A stretch of 40,182 bases of DNA from Mangrovicoccus ximenensis (GCF_003056725.1 NZ_QBKZ01000004.1:70952-111133); one strand, 5' to 3'; numbered from the stretch's first letter, positions 7,985-19,895 are shown. Notes: generated from the letters alone by a model not told the origin. Program-made: numbers and translations.

Positions 7985-8006
<22 letters not shown>
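7410..8006 (-). CDS. Secreted protein of unknown function downstream of secA
   Basis: The minus-strand frame has a convincing signal peptide: [19 protein letters not shown] with cleavage before LSC. The mature part of about 170 residues is beta-rich, acidic, and has about five cysteines (in LSCDP, RFPCG, ANCGR and GCGM), as expected for a disulphide-bonded periplasmic protein. The most likely start is the TTG at 8006, which overlaps the secA stop by 22 bases; a GTG at 8039 is possible but would put a charged stretch before the signal sequence. Genes of this kind often follow secA in Rhodobacterales and are annotated only as hypothetical or translocase by position. Its role is unknown. Confidence 0.65.
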
Positions 8007-10687
<2,681 letters not shown>

Positions 10688-10738
10688 GTGTCTCTCCGCT
10701 CGCTTGCGCGTCCTGACCCGTTCTTGAACGGCGGCGCC

Positions 10739-10767
10739 TTGCCGCCCCCGGCAGCACATCCTATGAA
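10739..10767 (+). promoter_or_regulatory. Candidate promoter for the ppiase-argJ-mutT unit
   Basis: TTGCCG (10739-10744), 17 bases, TATGAA (10762-10767). The predicted start, near 10774, would give a leader of about 95 bases before the GTG at 10870. The -35 is two bases from consensus; support is position and spacing only. Confidence 0.35.
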
Positions 10768-10803
10768 GCGGTCAGATGCAGCCCCGTCGTCTGGGTCTCC
10801 AGC

Positions 10804-10832
10804 GATGTAAGGGGCAGGTCTGAGAGTGTCAA
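10804..10832 (-). promoter_or_regulatory. Candidate secA promoter
   Basis: On the minus strand TTGACA (10832-10827), a 17-base spacer, then TACATC (10809-10804). The -35 is the perfect sigma-70 consensus. Transcription would start near 10797, about 110 bases before the secA GTG. Confidence 0.55.
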
Positions 10833-10869
10833 CGCCGCCGGACGCGGACAATCCTGGAAGGAACGCCCC

Positions 10870-11733
10870 GTGAAGCTCAACTCCCGCTTTCTCCTGACAA
10901 CTGCCGCCGCCATCGGGCTTGCCTCCGCGGTCGCCGCGCAGGAGGCCCCGGAGCTGGAAAAGGCCGATTTCGGCACGGTCGTCGCCACCGTCAACGGAAC
11001 CGACATCACCGCCGGCGAGGTCGTGCTGATGCGCTCGCGCCTGCCGCAGCAATACCAGCAGATGCCCGACGGCGACCTGTTCGACACGCTGCTCGAGCAG
11101 ATGGTCAACCAGCAGCTTCTGGCCGCCGAAACCACCGAGCGCCCGCCGCTGGTCGATGCCGCCATCGCCAACGAAGAGCGCACGCTGCTCTCGGGCATGG
11201 TGCTGTCCGAGGCCGCCGAGGCCGCGGTGACCGACGAGGCGCTGCAGGCGCTCTATGACGAAACCTATTCTTCCGCCGAGCCGAGCCGCGAATACCACGC
11301 CGCGCATATTCTCGTGGAGACCGAGGAAGAAGCCCGGGAAATCATCGACGAGCTGAATGGCGGCGCCGATTTCGCGGAACTGGCGCAGAAACGCTCGACC
11401 GGTCCCTCGGGCCCCAATGGCGGCGATCTCGGCTGGTTCGGCGCCGGCATGATGGTCCCGGAATTCGAGCAGGCGGTGATGGCGCTGGAGACCGGCGCGA
11501 TTTCCGAGCCGGTGCAGACCCAGTTCGGCTGGCACGTGATCAAGCTCGAGGAAAGCCGGCTCAGCGAAGCGCCGTCGCTCGACGAGGTCCGCGGCGAGCT
11601 GGCCCAGACGCTGCAGCGCCGCGCCGTCGAGGAAAAGATCAACAGCCTGATCGATGTCGGCGACGTGACCCGCAAGAGCTCGCAGGAAATCGACGCAAGC
11701 TTCATGTCCGACCCCTCCTTCATCGAAGAGTGA
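10870..11733 (+). CDS. Periplasmic peptidyl-prolyl cis-trans isomerase, parvulin type
   Basis: The GTG at 10870 (GGAAGG upstream) opens 287 codons. A signal peptide of about 23 residues ends ASAVAA before QEAPE. An N-terminal SurA/PrsA-like helical region (VATVNGTDITAGEV, LLEQMVNQQLLA) precedes one parvulin domain at about residues 136-228, with the typical YHAAHILVET, GGDLGWFGAGMMVPEFEQAV and TQFGWHVIKL motifs. It should assist folding of exported and outer-membrane proteins. It is divergent from secA and followed after 7 bases by argJ, an arrangement known in Rhodobacterales. Gene names used for this family vary (ppiC, plp), so none is given. Confidence 0.88.
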   Translation: MKLNSRFLLTTAAAIGLASAVAAQEAPELEKADFGTVVATVNGTDITAGEVVLMRSRLPQQYQQMPDGDLFDTLLEQMVNQQLLAAETTERPPLVDAAIANEERTLLSGMVLSEAAEAAVTDEALQALYDETYSSAEPSREYHAAHILVETEEEAREIIDELNGGADFAELAQKRSTGPSGPNGGDLGWFGAGMMVPEFEQAVMALETGAISEPVQTQFGWHVIKLEESRLSEAPSLDEVRGELAQTLQRRAVEEKINSLIDVGDVTRKSSQEIDASFMSDPSFIEE

Positions 11734-11740
11734 CCCAAGG

Positions 11741-13063
11741 ATGACGATGCCGAAGATCCGGCGCAACATGAACGCCATCGCCCGGGAGCGGCTTGCCGTT
11801 CGCCGGGCGGCCGAAAAGGCTGCGAAACCCGCGGCTCCGCTGGTCTCGCCGCTGGCCCCGGCAGGCGGGTTCCCCGCACTGCCCGCCATCGCCGGGCTGG
11901 AGCTGTCCTCGGTGGCGGCCGGCGTCAAGTACAAGGGACGCCCCGATGTCATGCTGGCCCGGCTCGCGCCTGGCTCGGTCGTGGCCGGGGTGACCACCCG
12001 CTCGACCACGCGGTCCGCGCCGGTTCTCGATTGCGAGGCCAAGCTGGCGGCAGGCGCCGATCCCGAGGCGGGCGCGGCCTTCCTGGTGAATGCCGGGAAT
12101 TCCAACGCCTTCACCGGCGGACGCGGCATCGAATCCGTCGAGGCAGTCACCAAGGCGGCCTCGGAAACGCTCGGCCTGCCGCAGTCGCGCATCTTTACCT
12201 CCTCGACCGGGGTGATCGGCCAGCCCCTGCCCCATGACCGCATCATCGCGGCGCTGGGGCAGCTCTCCGGCGGCCTCTCGCCCGAGGGCTGGACCGGCGC
12301 GGCGCGCGCCATCATGACCACCGACACCTTCCCCAAGGGCTCGGCGGAGACCGCCGAGCTGGCGGGCGGCACGGTGACCGTGGCAGGCTTCGCCAAGGGC
12401 TCCGGCATGATCGCGCCCGACATGGGCACGATGCTGGTCTACATCTTCACCGATGCGAAGATTTCCCAGCCGGCGCTGACCGCGATGCTGCGCCGCCTGA
12501 CCGACCGCAGCTTCAACAGCATCACGGTCGACAGCGACACCTCCACCTCGGACACGCTGCTGGTCGGCGCGACCGGACAGGGCCCCGAGGTCACCGGAGC
12601 GGACGAGGCGGCCTTCGAGGCGGCGCTCGGCGCGGTGATGGGCGACCTGGCGCTGCAGGTGGTGCGGGACGGCGAAGGCGCCACCAAGCTGCTCGAGGTG
12701 CGCGTCACGGGCGCCGAAAGCGACGCGGATGCCCGCAAGGTGGCTCTGGCCATCGCGAACTCGCCGCTGGTGAAGACCGCCGTCGCGGGCGAGGATCCCA
12801 ACTGGGGCCGATTCGTCATGGCCGTCGGCAAGTCCGGCGCCAGGGCAGACCGCGACCTGCTGTCGATCAGCTTCGGCGACATCCTGGTGGCCGAAAAGGG
12901 CTGGGTCGCGCCGAGCTATACCGAAGAGGCGGGGGCCGCCTACATGAAGCAGGACGAGCTGGTGGTCACCACCGATCTGGGCCTTGGCGGCGGCAGCTCC
13001 ACCGTCTGGACCTGCGACCTCACCCACCGCTACATCTCGATCAACGCGGATTACCGCTCGTGA
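11741..13063 (+). CDS. argJ: Bifunctional glutamate N-acetyltransferase/amino-acid acetyltransferase ArgJ
   Basis: The 440-residue protein catalyses transfer of acetyl from N-acetylornithine to glutamate (and often acetyl-CoA to glutamate) in arginine synthesis. Family marks are VAGVTTRSTTRSAPV, NAGNSNAFTG, SSTGVIGQPLP, and the self-cleavage site GMIAPDMGTML, where Thr230 would become the nucleophile of the beta chain; the residue before it is Gly rather than the usual Ala. NWGRFVMAVGKSGA and the DLGLGGGSSTVWTCDLTH end are also typical. The first ATG (11741) has AAGG only two bases away; the ATG at 11747 has better spacing and may be the true start. It sits 7 bases after the isomerase gene and overlaps mutT by GTGA. 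Confidence 0.93.
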   Translation: MTMPKIRRNMNAIARERLAVRRAAEKAAKPAAPLVSPLAPAGGFPALPAIAGLELSSVAAGVKYKGRPDVMLARLAPGSVVAGVTTRSTTRSAPVLDCEAKLAAGADPEAGAAFLVNAGNSNAFTGGRGIESVEAVTKAASETLGLPQSRIFTSSTGVIGQPLPHDRIIAALGQLSGGLSPEGWTGAARAIMTTDTFPKGSAETAELAGGTVTVAGFAKGSGMIAPDMGTMLVYIFTDAKISQPALTAMLRRLTDRSFNSITVDSDTSTSDTLLVGATGQGPEVTGADEAAFEAALGAVMGDLALQVVRDGEGATKLLEVRVTGAESDADARKVALAIANSPLVKTAVAGEDPNWGRFVMAVGKSGARADRDLLSISFGDILVAEKGWVAPSYTEEAGAAYMKQDELVVTTDLGLGGGSSTVWTCDLTHRYISINADYRS

Positions 13064-13458
13064 AGATGGTTCTGGTTTCCGCCGTCGTCCTGGTCGATGC
13101 CGACGGGCGCGTGCTCGTTGCCCAGCGACCGGAAGGCAAGGCGATGGCGGGGCTGTGGGAGTTCCCCGGCGGCAAGGTCGAGCCCGGGGAAACCCCTGAA
13201 CATGCGCTGATCCGCGAGCTCCGCGAGGAGCTCGGGATCGACACCGAAGCCTCCTGCCTGGCCCCCCTCACCTTCGCCAGCCACAGCTACGAGAGCTTCC
13301 ACCTCCTGATGCCGACCTTCATCTGCCGCCGCTGGAAAGGCACCGTCGAAGGCCGCGAGGGACAGGCGCTGAAATGGGTCCGCCCGGCGCAGCTGCGCGA
13401 GCTGCCGATGCCCGAGGCAGACCTGCCCCTGATCCCGGTGATCCGCGACTGGGTCTGA
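13060..13458 (+). CDS. mutT: 8-oxo-dGTP diphosphatase (MutT-type Nudix hydrolase)
   Basis: The 132-residue protein has a complete Nudix box at residues 37-59, GGKVEPGETPEHALI followed by RELREELGI, with all catalytic glutamates present. MutT removes oxidised guanine nucleotides from the pool. The GTG at 13060 overlaps the argJ stop in a GTGA, which implies translational coupling; an ATG two codons later is an alternative. The C-terminal EGQALKWVRPAQLRELPMP resembles the MutT substrate loop rather than ADP-ribose hydrolases. Its linkage to argJ is common in alphaproteobacteria. Confidence 0.88.
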   Translation: MKMVLVSAVVLVDADGRVLVAQRPEGKAMAGLWEFPGGKVEPGETPEHALIRELREELGIDTEASCLAPLTFASHSYESFHLLMPTFICRRWKGTVEGREGQALKWVRPAQLRELPMPEADLPLIPVIRDWV

Positions 13459-13579
13459 GGCCTGGCGTGATTCGCCAGTGTTAGCGCTGGCGGTCATGCT
13501 GCATCTGCAAAATCAAGTAGATTTCCCTAAGATTGGTTAATCCAAGCAAGCGGTCTCCGACTCTTGCATAACATTTCTA

Positions 13580-13601
13580 CCTAATTTGCTCGTCAATTAG
13601 G
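13580..13601. promoter_or_regulatory. Inverted repeat in an A/T-rich leader
   Basis: CCTAATT, 8 bases, then AATTAGG is a perfect 7-base inverted repeat. It lies in an unusually A/T-rich block (about 13500-13690) before the 40-residue gene, so it may be an operator or part of a structured leader. No clear -35/-10 pair could be fixed. Confidence 0.35.
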
Positions 13602-13706
13602 CTAACATGACAACTGGATGACGCTTTTCTTAATGAATTCCCAAGAAGGATTAACTAAATTTGGGAGCAGGACACCAACACACCATGACTTTCGGGGAAT
13701 GAAGCC

Positions 13707-13829
13707 ATGCTCAAGACCATCACTGTCGGCAGCCACATCTCTGTCCAGGGCACTTTCGTGAAGGCCCTTGCGAACGGACGCATCATCGTGCGCGTCGGTC
13801 CGCGGACCTTCGAAGGCACGCCGGTCTGA
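13707..13829 (+). CDS. Conserved small protein (40 residues), Rhodobacterales type
   Basis: The ATG at 13707 follows GGGGAATGAAG and opens 40 codons: MLKTITVGSHISVQGTF, then VKALANGRIIVRVG, then PRTFEGTPV. It looks like a single small beta-barrel; short proteins beginning MLKTITVG are, to my memory, widespread in Rhodobacterales and sometimes mis-annotated as translation initiation factor 2, perhaps because they lie near infB. The gene is monocistronic: it has its own A/T-rich upstream region of about 240 bases and a strong intrinsic terminator 37 bases after the stop. The function is unknown. Confidence 0.7.
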   Translation: MLKTITVGSHISVQGTFVKALANGRIIVRVGPRTFEGTPV

Positions 13830-13865
13830 CCACCAGCCACACTGTTTTCAGACCACGTACCGGCA

Positions 13866-13899
13866 GAGCCGAGCGTCCAGCGCTCGGCTCTTTTCTTTT
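13866..13899 (+). terminator. Intrinsic terminator of the 40-residue gene
   Basis: GAGCCGAGCG, a 5-base loop TCCAG, then CGCTCGGCTC followed by TTTTCTTTT. The 10-base perfect stem and T-run make this a strong terminator on the plus strand, facing the end of infB. Confidence 0.88.
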
Positions 13900-13949
13900 G
13901 CGCATGCGCGGACATGCCGCCCCCGCGGGGTGCCGCGGCACAGGCCCCC

Positions 13950-13979
13950 AAAAGCAGAACGGGCGCCCAAGGGCGCCCG
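13950..13979 (-). terminator. Intrinsic terminator of the infB operon
   Basis: On the minus strand CGGGCGCCC, two bases TT, then GGGCGCCCG form a 9-base inverted repeat followed by TTCTGCTTTT. It begins about 25 bases after the infB stop, as expected for the end of the rimP-nusA-ylxR-infB transcript. The tight loop probably opens a pair or two of the stem. Confidence 0.75.
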
Positions 13980-14004
13980 CTTCCGTGTCCGTGTTCCGCT
14001 CTCC

Positions 14005-16536
14005 TCAGGCGAGGGTGCGGGTAACTTCTTCGCGCTCGAAGATCTCGATGACGTCGCCTTCGCGCACATCGTCGTAAGCTTCGAAGGCCATGCCGCATTC
14101 CTGGCCCGACTGGACCTCGGAGACCTCGTCCTTGAAGCGCTTCAGCGTCTTCAGCGTGCCTTCGTGGATCACCACGTTGTCGCGCAGCAGGCGGACGCCT
14201 GCAGAGCGGCGGGCGATGCCCTCAGTGACCAGACAGCCGGCGACCTTGCCGATGCCCGTGACCTTGAAGACCTGGCGGATCTCCGCGTAGCCGATGAAGT
14301 TCTCGCGGATTTCGTTCGACAGCAGGCCGGAAGCCGCCGCCTTCACGTCGTCCACGAGGTCGTAGATCACCGAGTAGTAGCGGATCTCCACGCCCTTCTG
14401 GTTCGCAGCATTCCGCGCCGGTGCGTTGGCACGGACGTTGAAGCCGAAGACCGGCGCACCGGAGGCTTCCGCCAGGCCGATATCCGATTCGGTGATCGCG
14501 CCGACGCCCGAATGCAGCACGCGCACGCGGACTTCGTCGTTGCCGATCTTCTCCATCGCCTGGACGATCGCCTCGGCAGACCCCTGCACGTCGGCCTTCA
14601 CCAGGATCGGCAGCTCGGCCACGTTCTCGTCCGCCTTGGCTTTCGCCATCAGCTGCTCGAGCGTGGTCGCGGCACCGGCTGCGGCGCGCTTGTCCTTCGC
14701 CGCCTGCTCGCGGTAGTCGGCGATCTCGCGGGCCTGCGCCTCGGTCTCGACGACGTTCAGCACGTCGCCCGCTTCTGGCGTGCCGTTCAGGCCAAGGACC
14801 TCGACCGGCTCGGACGGACCTGCGGATTTGACCCGCTCGCCCTTGTCGTTGATCAGCGCGCGGACCTTGCCCCACTGTTCGCCGACGACGAAGATGTCGC
14901 CCTGCTTCAGCGTGCCGTTCTGCACCAGCACGGTCGCGACCGGACCGCGTCCGACATCCAGCTGCGCCTCGATCACGGCACCGTTGGCCGCCCGGTCGGG
15001 GTTGGCCTTCAGTTCCAGGATCTCGGACTGCAGCGCGATCGCGTCGAGCAGCTCGTCCAGGCCCAGGCCGTTCTTGGCCGAGACTTCGACGTCCTGCACG
15101 TCGCCCGACATGGCCTCGACGACCACCTCGTGCTGCAGCAGGTCGGTCCGCACCTTCATCGGGTCGGCATCCGGCTTGTCGATCTTGTTGATCGCCACGA
15201 TCATCGGCACGCCCGCTGCCTTGGCATGGGCGATGGCCTCGACCGTCTGCGGCATGACCGCGTCATCCGCCGCGACGACCAGAACCACGATATCCGTCAC
15301 CTGCGCGCCACGGGCCCGCATCGAGGTGAAGGCCGCGTGGCCGGGCGTATCGAGGAAGGTGATCAGCTGGCCGCCATCGGTCTTCACCTGATAGGCGCCG
15401 ATGTGCTGCGTGATCCCGCCGGCCTCGCCCGCCACGACCTTCGCGTTGCGGATCGCATCGAGCAGCGAGGTCTTGCCGTGGTCGACGTGGCCCATGATGG
15501 TCACGACCGGCGCACGCGGCTGCAGGTCTTCTTCCTTGTCGTCGACCGTGTGGATCACGTCCTCGACATCCGAATCGGAAACGCGGACCACCTTGTGGCC
15601 GAATTCCTCGATCAGCAGCTCCGCGGTATCCGCATCGATCGACTGGTTCTGCGTCGCCATGATGCCGTTCTGCATCAGCGCCTTGACCACGTCGGCCACG
15701 CGTTCCGCCATGCGGTTCGCCAGCTCTTGGACCACGATGGTCTCGGGCAGCTGGACGTCGCGCACGATCTTCTCGCGGCTGTCGCCCATGCCGACCTGCT
15801 TGCGGCGCTCGCGTTCCTGCTTGCGGCGCATCGCGGCCAGCGACCGGCCGCGGTTCTCGCCGCCGCCGTTCAGGGCCTGGTTGACCGTCAGCTTGCCGGA
15901 GCGGCGGTTGTCGTCGCGGCCACGCTTCTTGCCGGCATTGTCACGATCGCCGTCGGACTTGCCCTTGCGCGGCGTCGGAACGCCCGACTTGGTCGGGGTT
16001 GCCCGCTCGGAGCGCGCTTCGGCAGGTGCAGCCTCGGCAGCAGCGGCAGGCGCGGCCTTTTCGGCGCGGCGCGCTGCAGCAGCGTCTTCCTTGGCTTTCT
16101 TCGCGGCTTCTTCGGCCTCGCGCTTCTTGCGCGCGTCCTCTTCCGCCTTGGCCTTCAGCGCTTCCTCGCGCTCGCGCTCTTCGCGCTCCTTGGCCTCGAT
16201 TTCCGCCCGGCGGCGCTCGCGCTCATCCGCGCGGCGCTTTTCTTCCTCGGCGCGCTCGCGCGCGTCATCGGCCTCGCGGGCCTTTGCGGCCTGCAGGGCC
16301 CGCAGGCGGCGCTCCATCTCCGCATCGGAGATCCCGGCAGGACGTCGGGACGGGTCGCCACCGGCGGCTCCGCCACCGGACTTGCTGCCCCCGGGCTTCG
16401 GGACCACCACGCGCTTGCGCTTGGTTTCGACCACGACATTCTTCGTCCGGCCGTGGCTGAAGCTCTGCTTCACCTGACCCGAACGAGGACCTCCACCGCG
16501 GACACCCAGAGTTTTCTTACCGTCGCTATCGCTCAT
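14005..16536 (-). CDS. infB: Translation initiation factor IF-2
   Basis: The ATG at 16536 gives an 843-residue protein starting [12 protein letters not shown]. Residues about 20-270 are the usual alphaproteobacterial extension: basic, then a long Ala/Glu/Arg/Lys coiled-coil ([18 protein letters not shown]). The GTPase domain follows with G1 GHVDHGKT near residue 346, DTPGHAAF as G3 and NKIDKPDAD as G4. Beta-barrel, domain 3 and the C-terminal fMet-tRNA-binding domain ([20 protein letters not shown]) complete it. IF-2 brings initiator tRNA to the 30S ribosome. It is the last gene of the operon, 8 bases after the ylxR-like gene. Confidence 0.98.
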   Translation of the reverse strand: MSDSDGKKTLGVRGGGPRSGQVKQSFSHGRTKNVVVETKRKRVVVPKPGGSKSGGGAAGGDPSRRPAGISDAEMERRLRALQAAKAREADDARERAEEEKRRADERERRRAEIEAKEREEREREEALKAKAEEDARKKREAEEAAKKAKEDAAAARRAEKAAPAAAAEAAPAEARSERATPTKSGVPTPRKGKSDGDRDNAGKKRGRDDNRRSGKLTVNQALNGGGENRGRSLAAMRRKQERERRKQVGMGDSREKIVRDVQLPETIVVQELANRMAERVADVVKALMQNGIMATQNQSIDADTAELLIEEFGHKVVRVSDSDVEDVIHTVDDKEEDLQPRAPVVTIMGHVDHGKTSLLDAIRNAKVVAGEAGGITQHIGAYQVKTDGGQLITFLDTPGHAAFTSMRARGAQVTDIVVLVVAADDAVMPQTVEAIAHAKAAGVPMIVAINKIDKPDADPMKVRTDLLQHEVVVEAMSGDVQDVEVSAKNGLGLDELLDAIALQSEILELKANPDRAANGAVIEAQLDVGRGPVATVLVQNGTLKQGDIFVVGEQWGKVRALINDKGERVKSAGPSEPVEVLGLNGTPEAGDVLNVVETEAQAREIADYREQAAKDKRAAAGAATTLEQLMAKAKADENVAELPILVKADVQGSAEAIVQAMEKIGNDEVRVRVLHSGVGAITESDIGLAEASGAPVFGFNVRANAPARNAANQKGVEIRYYSVIYDLVDDVKAAASGLLSNEIRENFIGYAEIRQVFKVTGIGKVAGCLVTEGIARRSAGVRLLRDNVVIHEGTLKTLKRFKDEVSEVQSGQECGMAFEAYDDVREGDVIEIFEREEVTRTLA

Positions 16537-16544
16537 AAAGCCGA

Positions 16545-17168
16545 TCAATCCTTCCCGGGGGCCGAATTGCCCCCGTCCTGCGGGCGCAGACCCGCCAAAC
16601 GTGACGCTTCCTCTACAACACGGCGGGCGAGTCCACCAGCGGCAAGCGCACCGTGCACGACATTTTCCCGGCCAAACGCCAGACCAAGCTCCGCACCCGA
16701 AAGCACGGTTATCAAGGTCTCCGGACCGCCAGGCGGCCGGAGCTTCGATTTCCCCCGCTCCGAGCCGTCGCAAGCCTGGAGCAGCAACACGGCCTCGCCG
16801 TTATCCAGCCAGGCCTTGACCTTTTCGTAGCCGGCGACCGCCCCGCCCGCCTTGCGCGCGAGCGCCACCAGCGTGACCAGACGGTTGGCAAGGCTGGCCT
16901 CGATCAGGTCGGCCAAGCCTTCGGGCGGGTGCACCTGCCGCTTCGCGGCGCGGCTGAACAGCTTTTTCTTCGCCGCCAGCTCGATCGCCGCCCTGTCGGA
17001 GGCGACCCACATGCCCCGTCCCGGCAGTTTCTCCGCCAGGTCCGGCACCACCTCGTCGCCGGGACCGACGACGAAGCGGATGAGTCCCGTCTTGGGTCCG
17101 GTTTCCCCCGTTGCCAGGCAACGGCGCTCCGGACCGTCCTTCTCGACCTTTGCTCCGCCCCGGCTCAT
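16545..17168 (-). CDS. RNA-binding protein, YlxR (DUF448) fused to an L7Ae-like domain
   Basis: The 207-residue protein starts [20 protein letters not shown] at an ATG at 17168. The first part is YlxR-like: ERRCLATGE, then [23 protein letters not shown], then [11 protein letters not shown]. The second part (about residues 90-195) resembles the L7Ae/YlxQ ribosomal-protein fold ([43 protein letters not shown]). Such fusions are usual in alphaproteobacteria between nusA and infB, where Gram-positive bacteria have two separate genes. YlxR binds RNA and RNase P in some species; the role here is inferred to be in RNA processing or translation. The spacing is 23 bases to nusA and 8 to infB. Confidence 0.85.
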   Translation of the reverse strand: MSRGGAKVEKDGPERRCLATGETGPKTGLIRFVVGPGDEVVPDLAEKLPGRGMWVASDRAAIELAAKKKLFSRAAKRQVHPPEGLADLIEASLANRLVTLVALARKAGGAVAGYEKVKAWLDNGEAVLLLQACDGSERGKSKLRPPGGPETLITVLSGAELGLAFGRENVVHGALAAGGLARRVVEEASRLAGLRPQDGGNSAPGKD

Positions 17169-17191
17169 GGCTGCTGCCTCCGGGCCCGCGC

Positions 17192-18829
17192 TCAGGCCTC
17201 GTCCTCCTCGGCGACCTCGGCCTCGTCGGCCAGCTCATCCTCGGCATCGTCCTCTTCCGCGGCTTCCAGCTCGGCCGGATCGACCCAGCCCAGCTGCACG
17301 CGGGCGTTCATCACCAGGGACTGTGCTTCCTCGAGGCTGACTTCGTAGGGCTCGAGAAGCCCCTCGTCCTTGACGCGCTTGCCGTCCACCGTGGTCCAGC
17401 CGCCGGCAAGTTCCCAATCGGCGCAGGTGGCGAAATCCTCGAGGGACTTCACGCCGTCCTTTGCCAATGCCTCGATCATCTGGGGTGTCAGGCCCTCGAA
17501 GTCAACCAGGCTGTCCTCCACGCCGAGTGCCCGGGCGTTTTCCAGCGCCTTGCGGTTGAGCTCCTCGATATGGTCGCGGGCCCGTGCCTGCAGCTCCTCG
17601 GCGGTGCTTTCGTCGACCCCGTCGATCACCAGAAGCTCGTCGAGATCGACATAGGCGACCTCCTCGAGATTGGTGAAGCCTTCCGAGACCAGCAGCTGGG
17701 CGAAGAACTCGTCCACATCCAGCGTGTCCATGAACAGCTTGGTGCGCACGGCGAACTCGGCCTGGCGGCGCTCGCTCTCCTGGCTTTCGGTCATGATGTC
17801 GATGTCGAGACCGGTCAGCTGGCTGGCGAGGCGCACGTTCTGGCCGCGGCGGCCGATGGCCAGGCTCAGCTGGTCATCCGGCACGACGACCTCGATGCGC
17901 TCGGCCTCTTCGTCGAGCACCACTTTCGACACTTCGGCCGGCTGCAGCGCGTTGACGAGGAAGGTCGGCTGGTCCTCGTTCCACGGAATGATGTCGATCT
18001 TCTCGCCCTGCAGCTCGTTCACCACGGCCTGCACGCGCGAGCCGCGCATGCCGACGCAGGCGCCGACCGGGTCGATCGAGCTGTCATAGGAAATGACCGC
18101 GATCTTGGCGCGGGATCCCGGATCGCGGGCCACGGCCTTGATCTCGATGATGCCGTCATAGATTTCCGGCACTTCCATCTTGAACAGCTCGGCCATGAAT
18201 TCCGGCGCGGTGCGGCTGAGGAAGATCTGCGGGCCGCGCGGCTCGCGGCGCACGTCCTTGATGAAGACGCGGATGCGGTCGTTCGGGCGGTAGCTTTCGC
18301 GGCCGATCTTCTCGTTGCGGCGCAGCACGGCTTCGCCGCGGCCGATATCGACGATGATGTTGCCGTATTCCTCGCGGCGGACGATGCCATTGATGATCGT
18401 GCCCGCGCGGTCCTTGAATTCGTCGTACTGGCGGTCGCGCTCGGCCTCGCGGACCTTCTGCAGGATGACCTGCTTCGCGGATTGCGCGGCGATCCGGCCC
18501 AGCTCGACCGGGGGAACCTCGTCGACGATCTCGTCGCCGACCTGCGGATCGGCCTTGTACTGCTTCGCCTGCGCGACGGTCAGTTCGGCCTGGTAGTTCT
18601 CCAGCTCCTCGTCTTCGACCACCGTGCGGACACGGGTGAAGGTCGCGACGCCGGTGCGGCGGTCGATGGCCACGCGGATGTCCATTTCCGAGCCGTAGCG
18701 CGACTTGGCGGCGCGCGCGAGGCTCTCTTCCATGGCCTCGATCACGAGATCCGGATCGATCATCTTCTCGCGGGCCACCGCCTCGGCGGTCTGGAGAAGC
18801 TCCAGCTGGTTCGCTGCAGTAATCGCCAT
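17192..18829 (-). CDS. nusA: Transcription termination/antitermination factor NusA
   Basis: The 545-residue protein begins [20 protein letters not shown] at an ATG at 18829. The N-terminal RNA-polymerase-binding domain, the S1 domain (about residues 135-200), and two KH domains ([18 protein letters not shown] near 257, and [18 protein letters not shown] near 325) are all present. The C-terminus has helix-hairpin-helix repeats ([16 protein letters not shown], then [20 protein letters not shown]) and an acidic tail. The factor controls pausing, intrinsic termination and antitermination. It is 5 bases from rimP. A terminator hairpin in the operon leader (19477-19499) is a candidate for control by NusA itself. 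Confidence 0.97.
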   Translation of the reverse strand: MAITAANQLELLQTAEAVAREKMIDPDLVIEAMEESLARAAKSRYGSEMDIRVAIDRRTGVATFTRVRTVVEDEELENYQAELTVAQAKQYKADPQVGDEIVDEVPPVELGRIAAQSAKQVILQKVREAERDRQYDEFKDRAGTIINGIVRREEYGNIIVDIGRGEAVLRRNEKIGRESYRPNDRIRVFIKDVRREPRGPQIFLSRTAPEFMAELFKMEVPEIYDGIIEIKAVARDPGSRAKIAVISYDSSIDPVGACVGMRGSRVQAVVNELQGEKIDIIPWNEDQPTFLVNALQPAEVSKVVLDEEAERIEVVVPDDQLSLAIGRRGQNVRLASQLTGLDIDIMTESQESERRQAEFAVRTKLFMDTLDVDEFFAQLLVSEGFTNLEEVAYVDLDELLVIDGVDESTAEELQARARDHIEELNRKALENARALGVEDSLVDFEGLTPQMIEALAKDGVKSLEDFATCADWELAGGWTTVDGKRVKDEGLLEPYEVSLEEAQSLVMNARVQLGWVDPAELEAAEEDDAEDELADEAEVAEEDEA

Positions 18830-18834
18830 GGGGA

Positions 18835-19446
18835 TCAGTCCTCCTCGGTCACGGCTGCCGGATCGCCGGCATTGTCGGTGACGATCTCGTCGAATTCGTC
18901 TTCGTTGACGATGCCCGCCGCTTTGCGCTGGCGCAGCATCTCTGTGATCAGGTCGTCGGTCAGCACCAGCTTGGCATCGCTGAGCCAGTCGAATTTCAGG
19001 CCGATCGTGACCGGCTCGCTCCCCGAAGATTGCGGCGGAAGCGTCAGCAGGACCTCGTCCTCTTCGACACCTGCCAGCTCGCCGCGGAAGCGGCGGCGGC
19101 CGTCGATCAGCTCGGTTGTCTCGATCTTGACCTCGTAGCCCGCCCAAGCATCGAAATCCTTCAGCCGGGTCAGCGGCCGGTCGATGCCGGGGCTGGACAC
19201 TTCGAGCGTATAAGCCTCTTCCAGCGGGTCCTCGACATCGAGCGCCGCGGAAACCGCCGTGGAAATCTTCGCGCAGTCATCGACCTCGATCCCGCCCTCG
19301 GGACGATCGGCCATGATCTGCAGCGTATGCGTCTTGCCCCCCATCAGGCGGATTCGGACAAGCTCGTAGCCGAGATCGGCAATCACCGGCTCGACAATCT
19401 CCGCCATCCGGCGGTCGATAGGGGCTTTCGCGATCAGATCCGACAC
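18835..19446 (-). CDS. rimP: Ribosome maturation factor RimP
   Basis: The 203-residue protein starts at a GTG at 19446 ([20 protein letters not shown]) and carries the RimP signature: [14 protein letters not shown], a short [13 protein letters not shown] segment, the [16 protein letters not shown] motif and an Sm-like C-terminal domain with [15 protein letters not shown]. It assists 30S subunit maturation. The longer open frame upstream crosses the promoter and the leader terminator and is not translated. It is the first gene of the rimP-nusA-ylxR-infB operon, with a tail rich in Asp and Glu. Confidence 0.93.
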   Translation of the reverse strand: MSDLIAKAPIDRRMAEIVEPVIADLGYELVRIRLMGGKTHTLQIMADRPEGGIEVDDCAKISTAVSAALDVEDPLEEAYTLEVSSPGIDRPLTRLKDFDAWAGYEVKIETTELIDGRRRFRGELAGVEEDEVLLTLPPQSSGSEPVTIGLKFDWLSDAKLVLTDDLITEMLRQRKAAGIVNEDEFDEIVTDNAGDPAAVTEED

Positions 19447-19476
19447 GACAGGACTCCAAGGGGTTTCAAGAAGCAC

Positions 19477-19499
19477 AAAAAAACGGGCCAGCGGCCCGT
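19477..19499 (-). terminator. Leader terminator (candidate attenuator) of rimP-nusA-infB
   Basis: On the minus strand ACGGGCC, GCT, GGCCCGT form a 7-base perfect stem followed by a run of T (positions 19483-19477). It lies between the predicted promoter (19553-19581) and the rimP GTG (19446), so RNA polymerase must read through it to express the operon. It could also terminate upstream transcription, but the nearest upstream minus-strand reading frame ends 120 bases earlier, before the promoter. Confidence 0.75.
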
Positions 19500-19552
19500 T
19501 GCGAATTTCGGTGGAACGCTGACCGGTTGAGAACAGCGCGCCGCTGGCGGAG

Positions 19553-19581
19553 CTATTACTTGTTTGCGGCCCCCGACGCAA
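19553..19581 (-). promoter_or_regulatory. Candidate promoter of the rimP-nusA-ylxR-infB operon
   Basis: On the minus strand TTGCGT (19581-19576), a spacer of exactly 17 bases, then TAATAG (19558-19553). Transcription would start near 19546, giving a leader of about 100 bases that contains the terminator hairpin. Confidence 0.55.
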
Positions 19582-19617
19582 GCTGATTCTGCCTTGCGCC
19601 GCAGCCCGGCGGCGCGG

Positions 19618-19791
19618 TCAGAAGTCCTCCCAGCCGCCATCGTCATATCCGACGGACGGCGAGGCCGGAGCCGGCGCATTGACCGCGGCCCGCTGCTCCG
19701 GCTCGGCCGCAGCCTGCCGCGGCGGCGCGGGAGCGGCAGGAAGGCCCGACCCGGCCGACCTCGGGACGATGGACCACCCGCCGCCGAGTCG
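19618..19791 (-). pseudogene. Methyl-accepting chemotaxis protein, C-terminal tail fragment
   Basis: The minus-strand frame ends in a flexible Ala/Pro-rich linker (AAPAPPRQAAAEPEQRAAV, then APASPSVGYDD) and the final residues GGWEDF before the TGA. A tryptophan and phenylalanine spaced as xWxxF at the very C-terminus is the tether that docks CheR or CheB on chemoreceptors, and the linker composition fits. Only about 57 residues remain; the receptor itself is missing and the upstream DNA is unrelated. Naming the parent rests on this terminal motif. Confidence 0.45.
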
Positions 19792-19895
19792 GGCTTGGCG
19801 CGGGCTGGCCTGCCTGGCATGGGACATGGCGTCCGGGCCGGCCTCCTCCGGCCCGGGAGACGGAACTCGCCGGATCGATGCGGACCCGCTCCGCG

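Noticed and set aside
13459..13706. CtrA-type TTAA-N7-TTAA site in the A/T-rich leader
   Set aside because: Several TTAA words occur, but no pair has the 7-base spacing.
13768..16830. 1020-codon open frame opposite infB
   Set aside because: Antisense shadow of infB and of the ylxR-like gene, crossing both terminators; no domain.
17111..19138. 675-codon open frame opposite nusA
   Set aside because: Antisense shadow of nusA, no ribosome site or domain.
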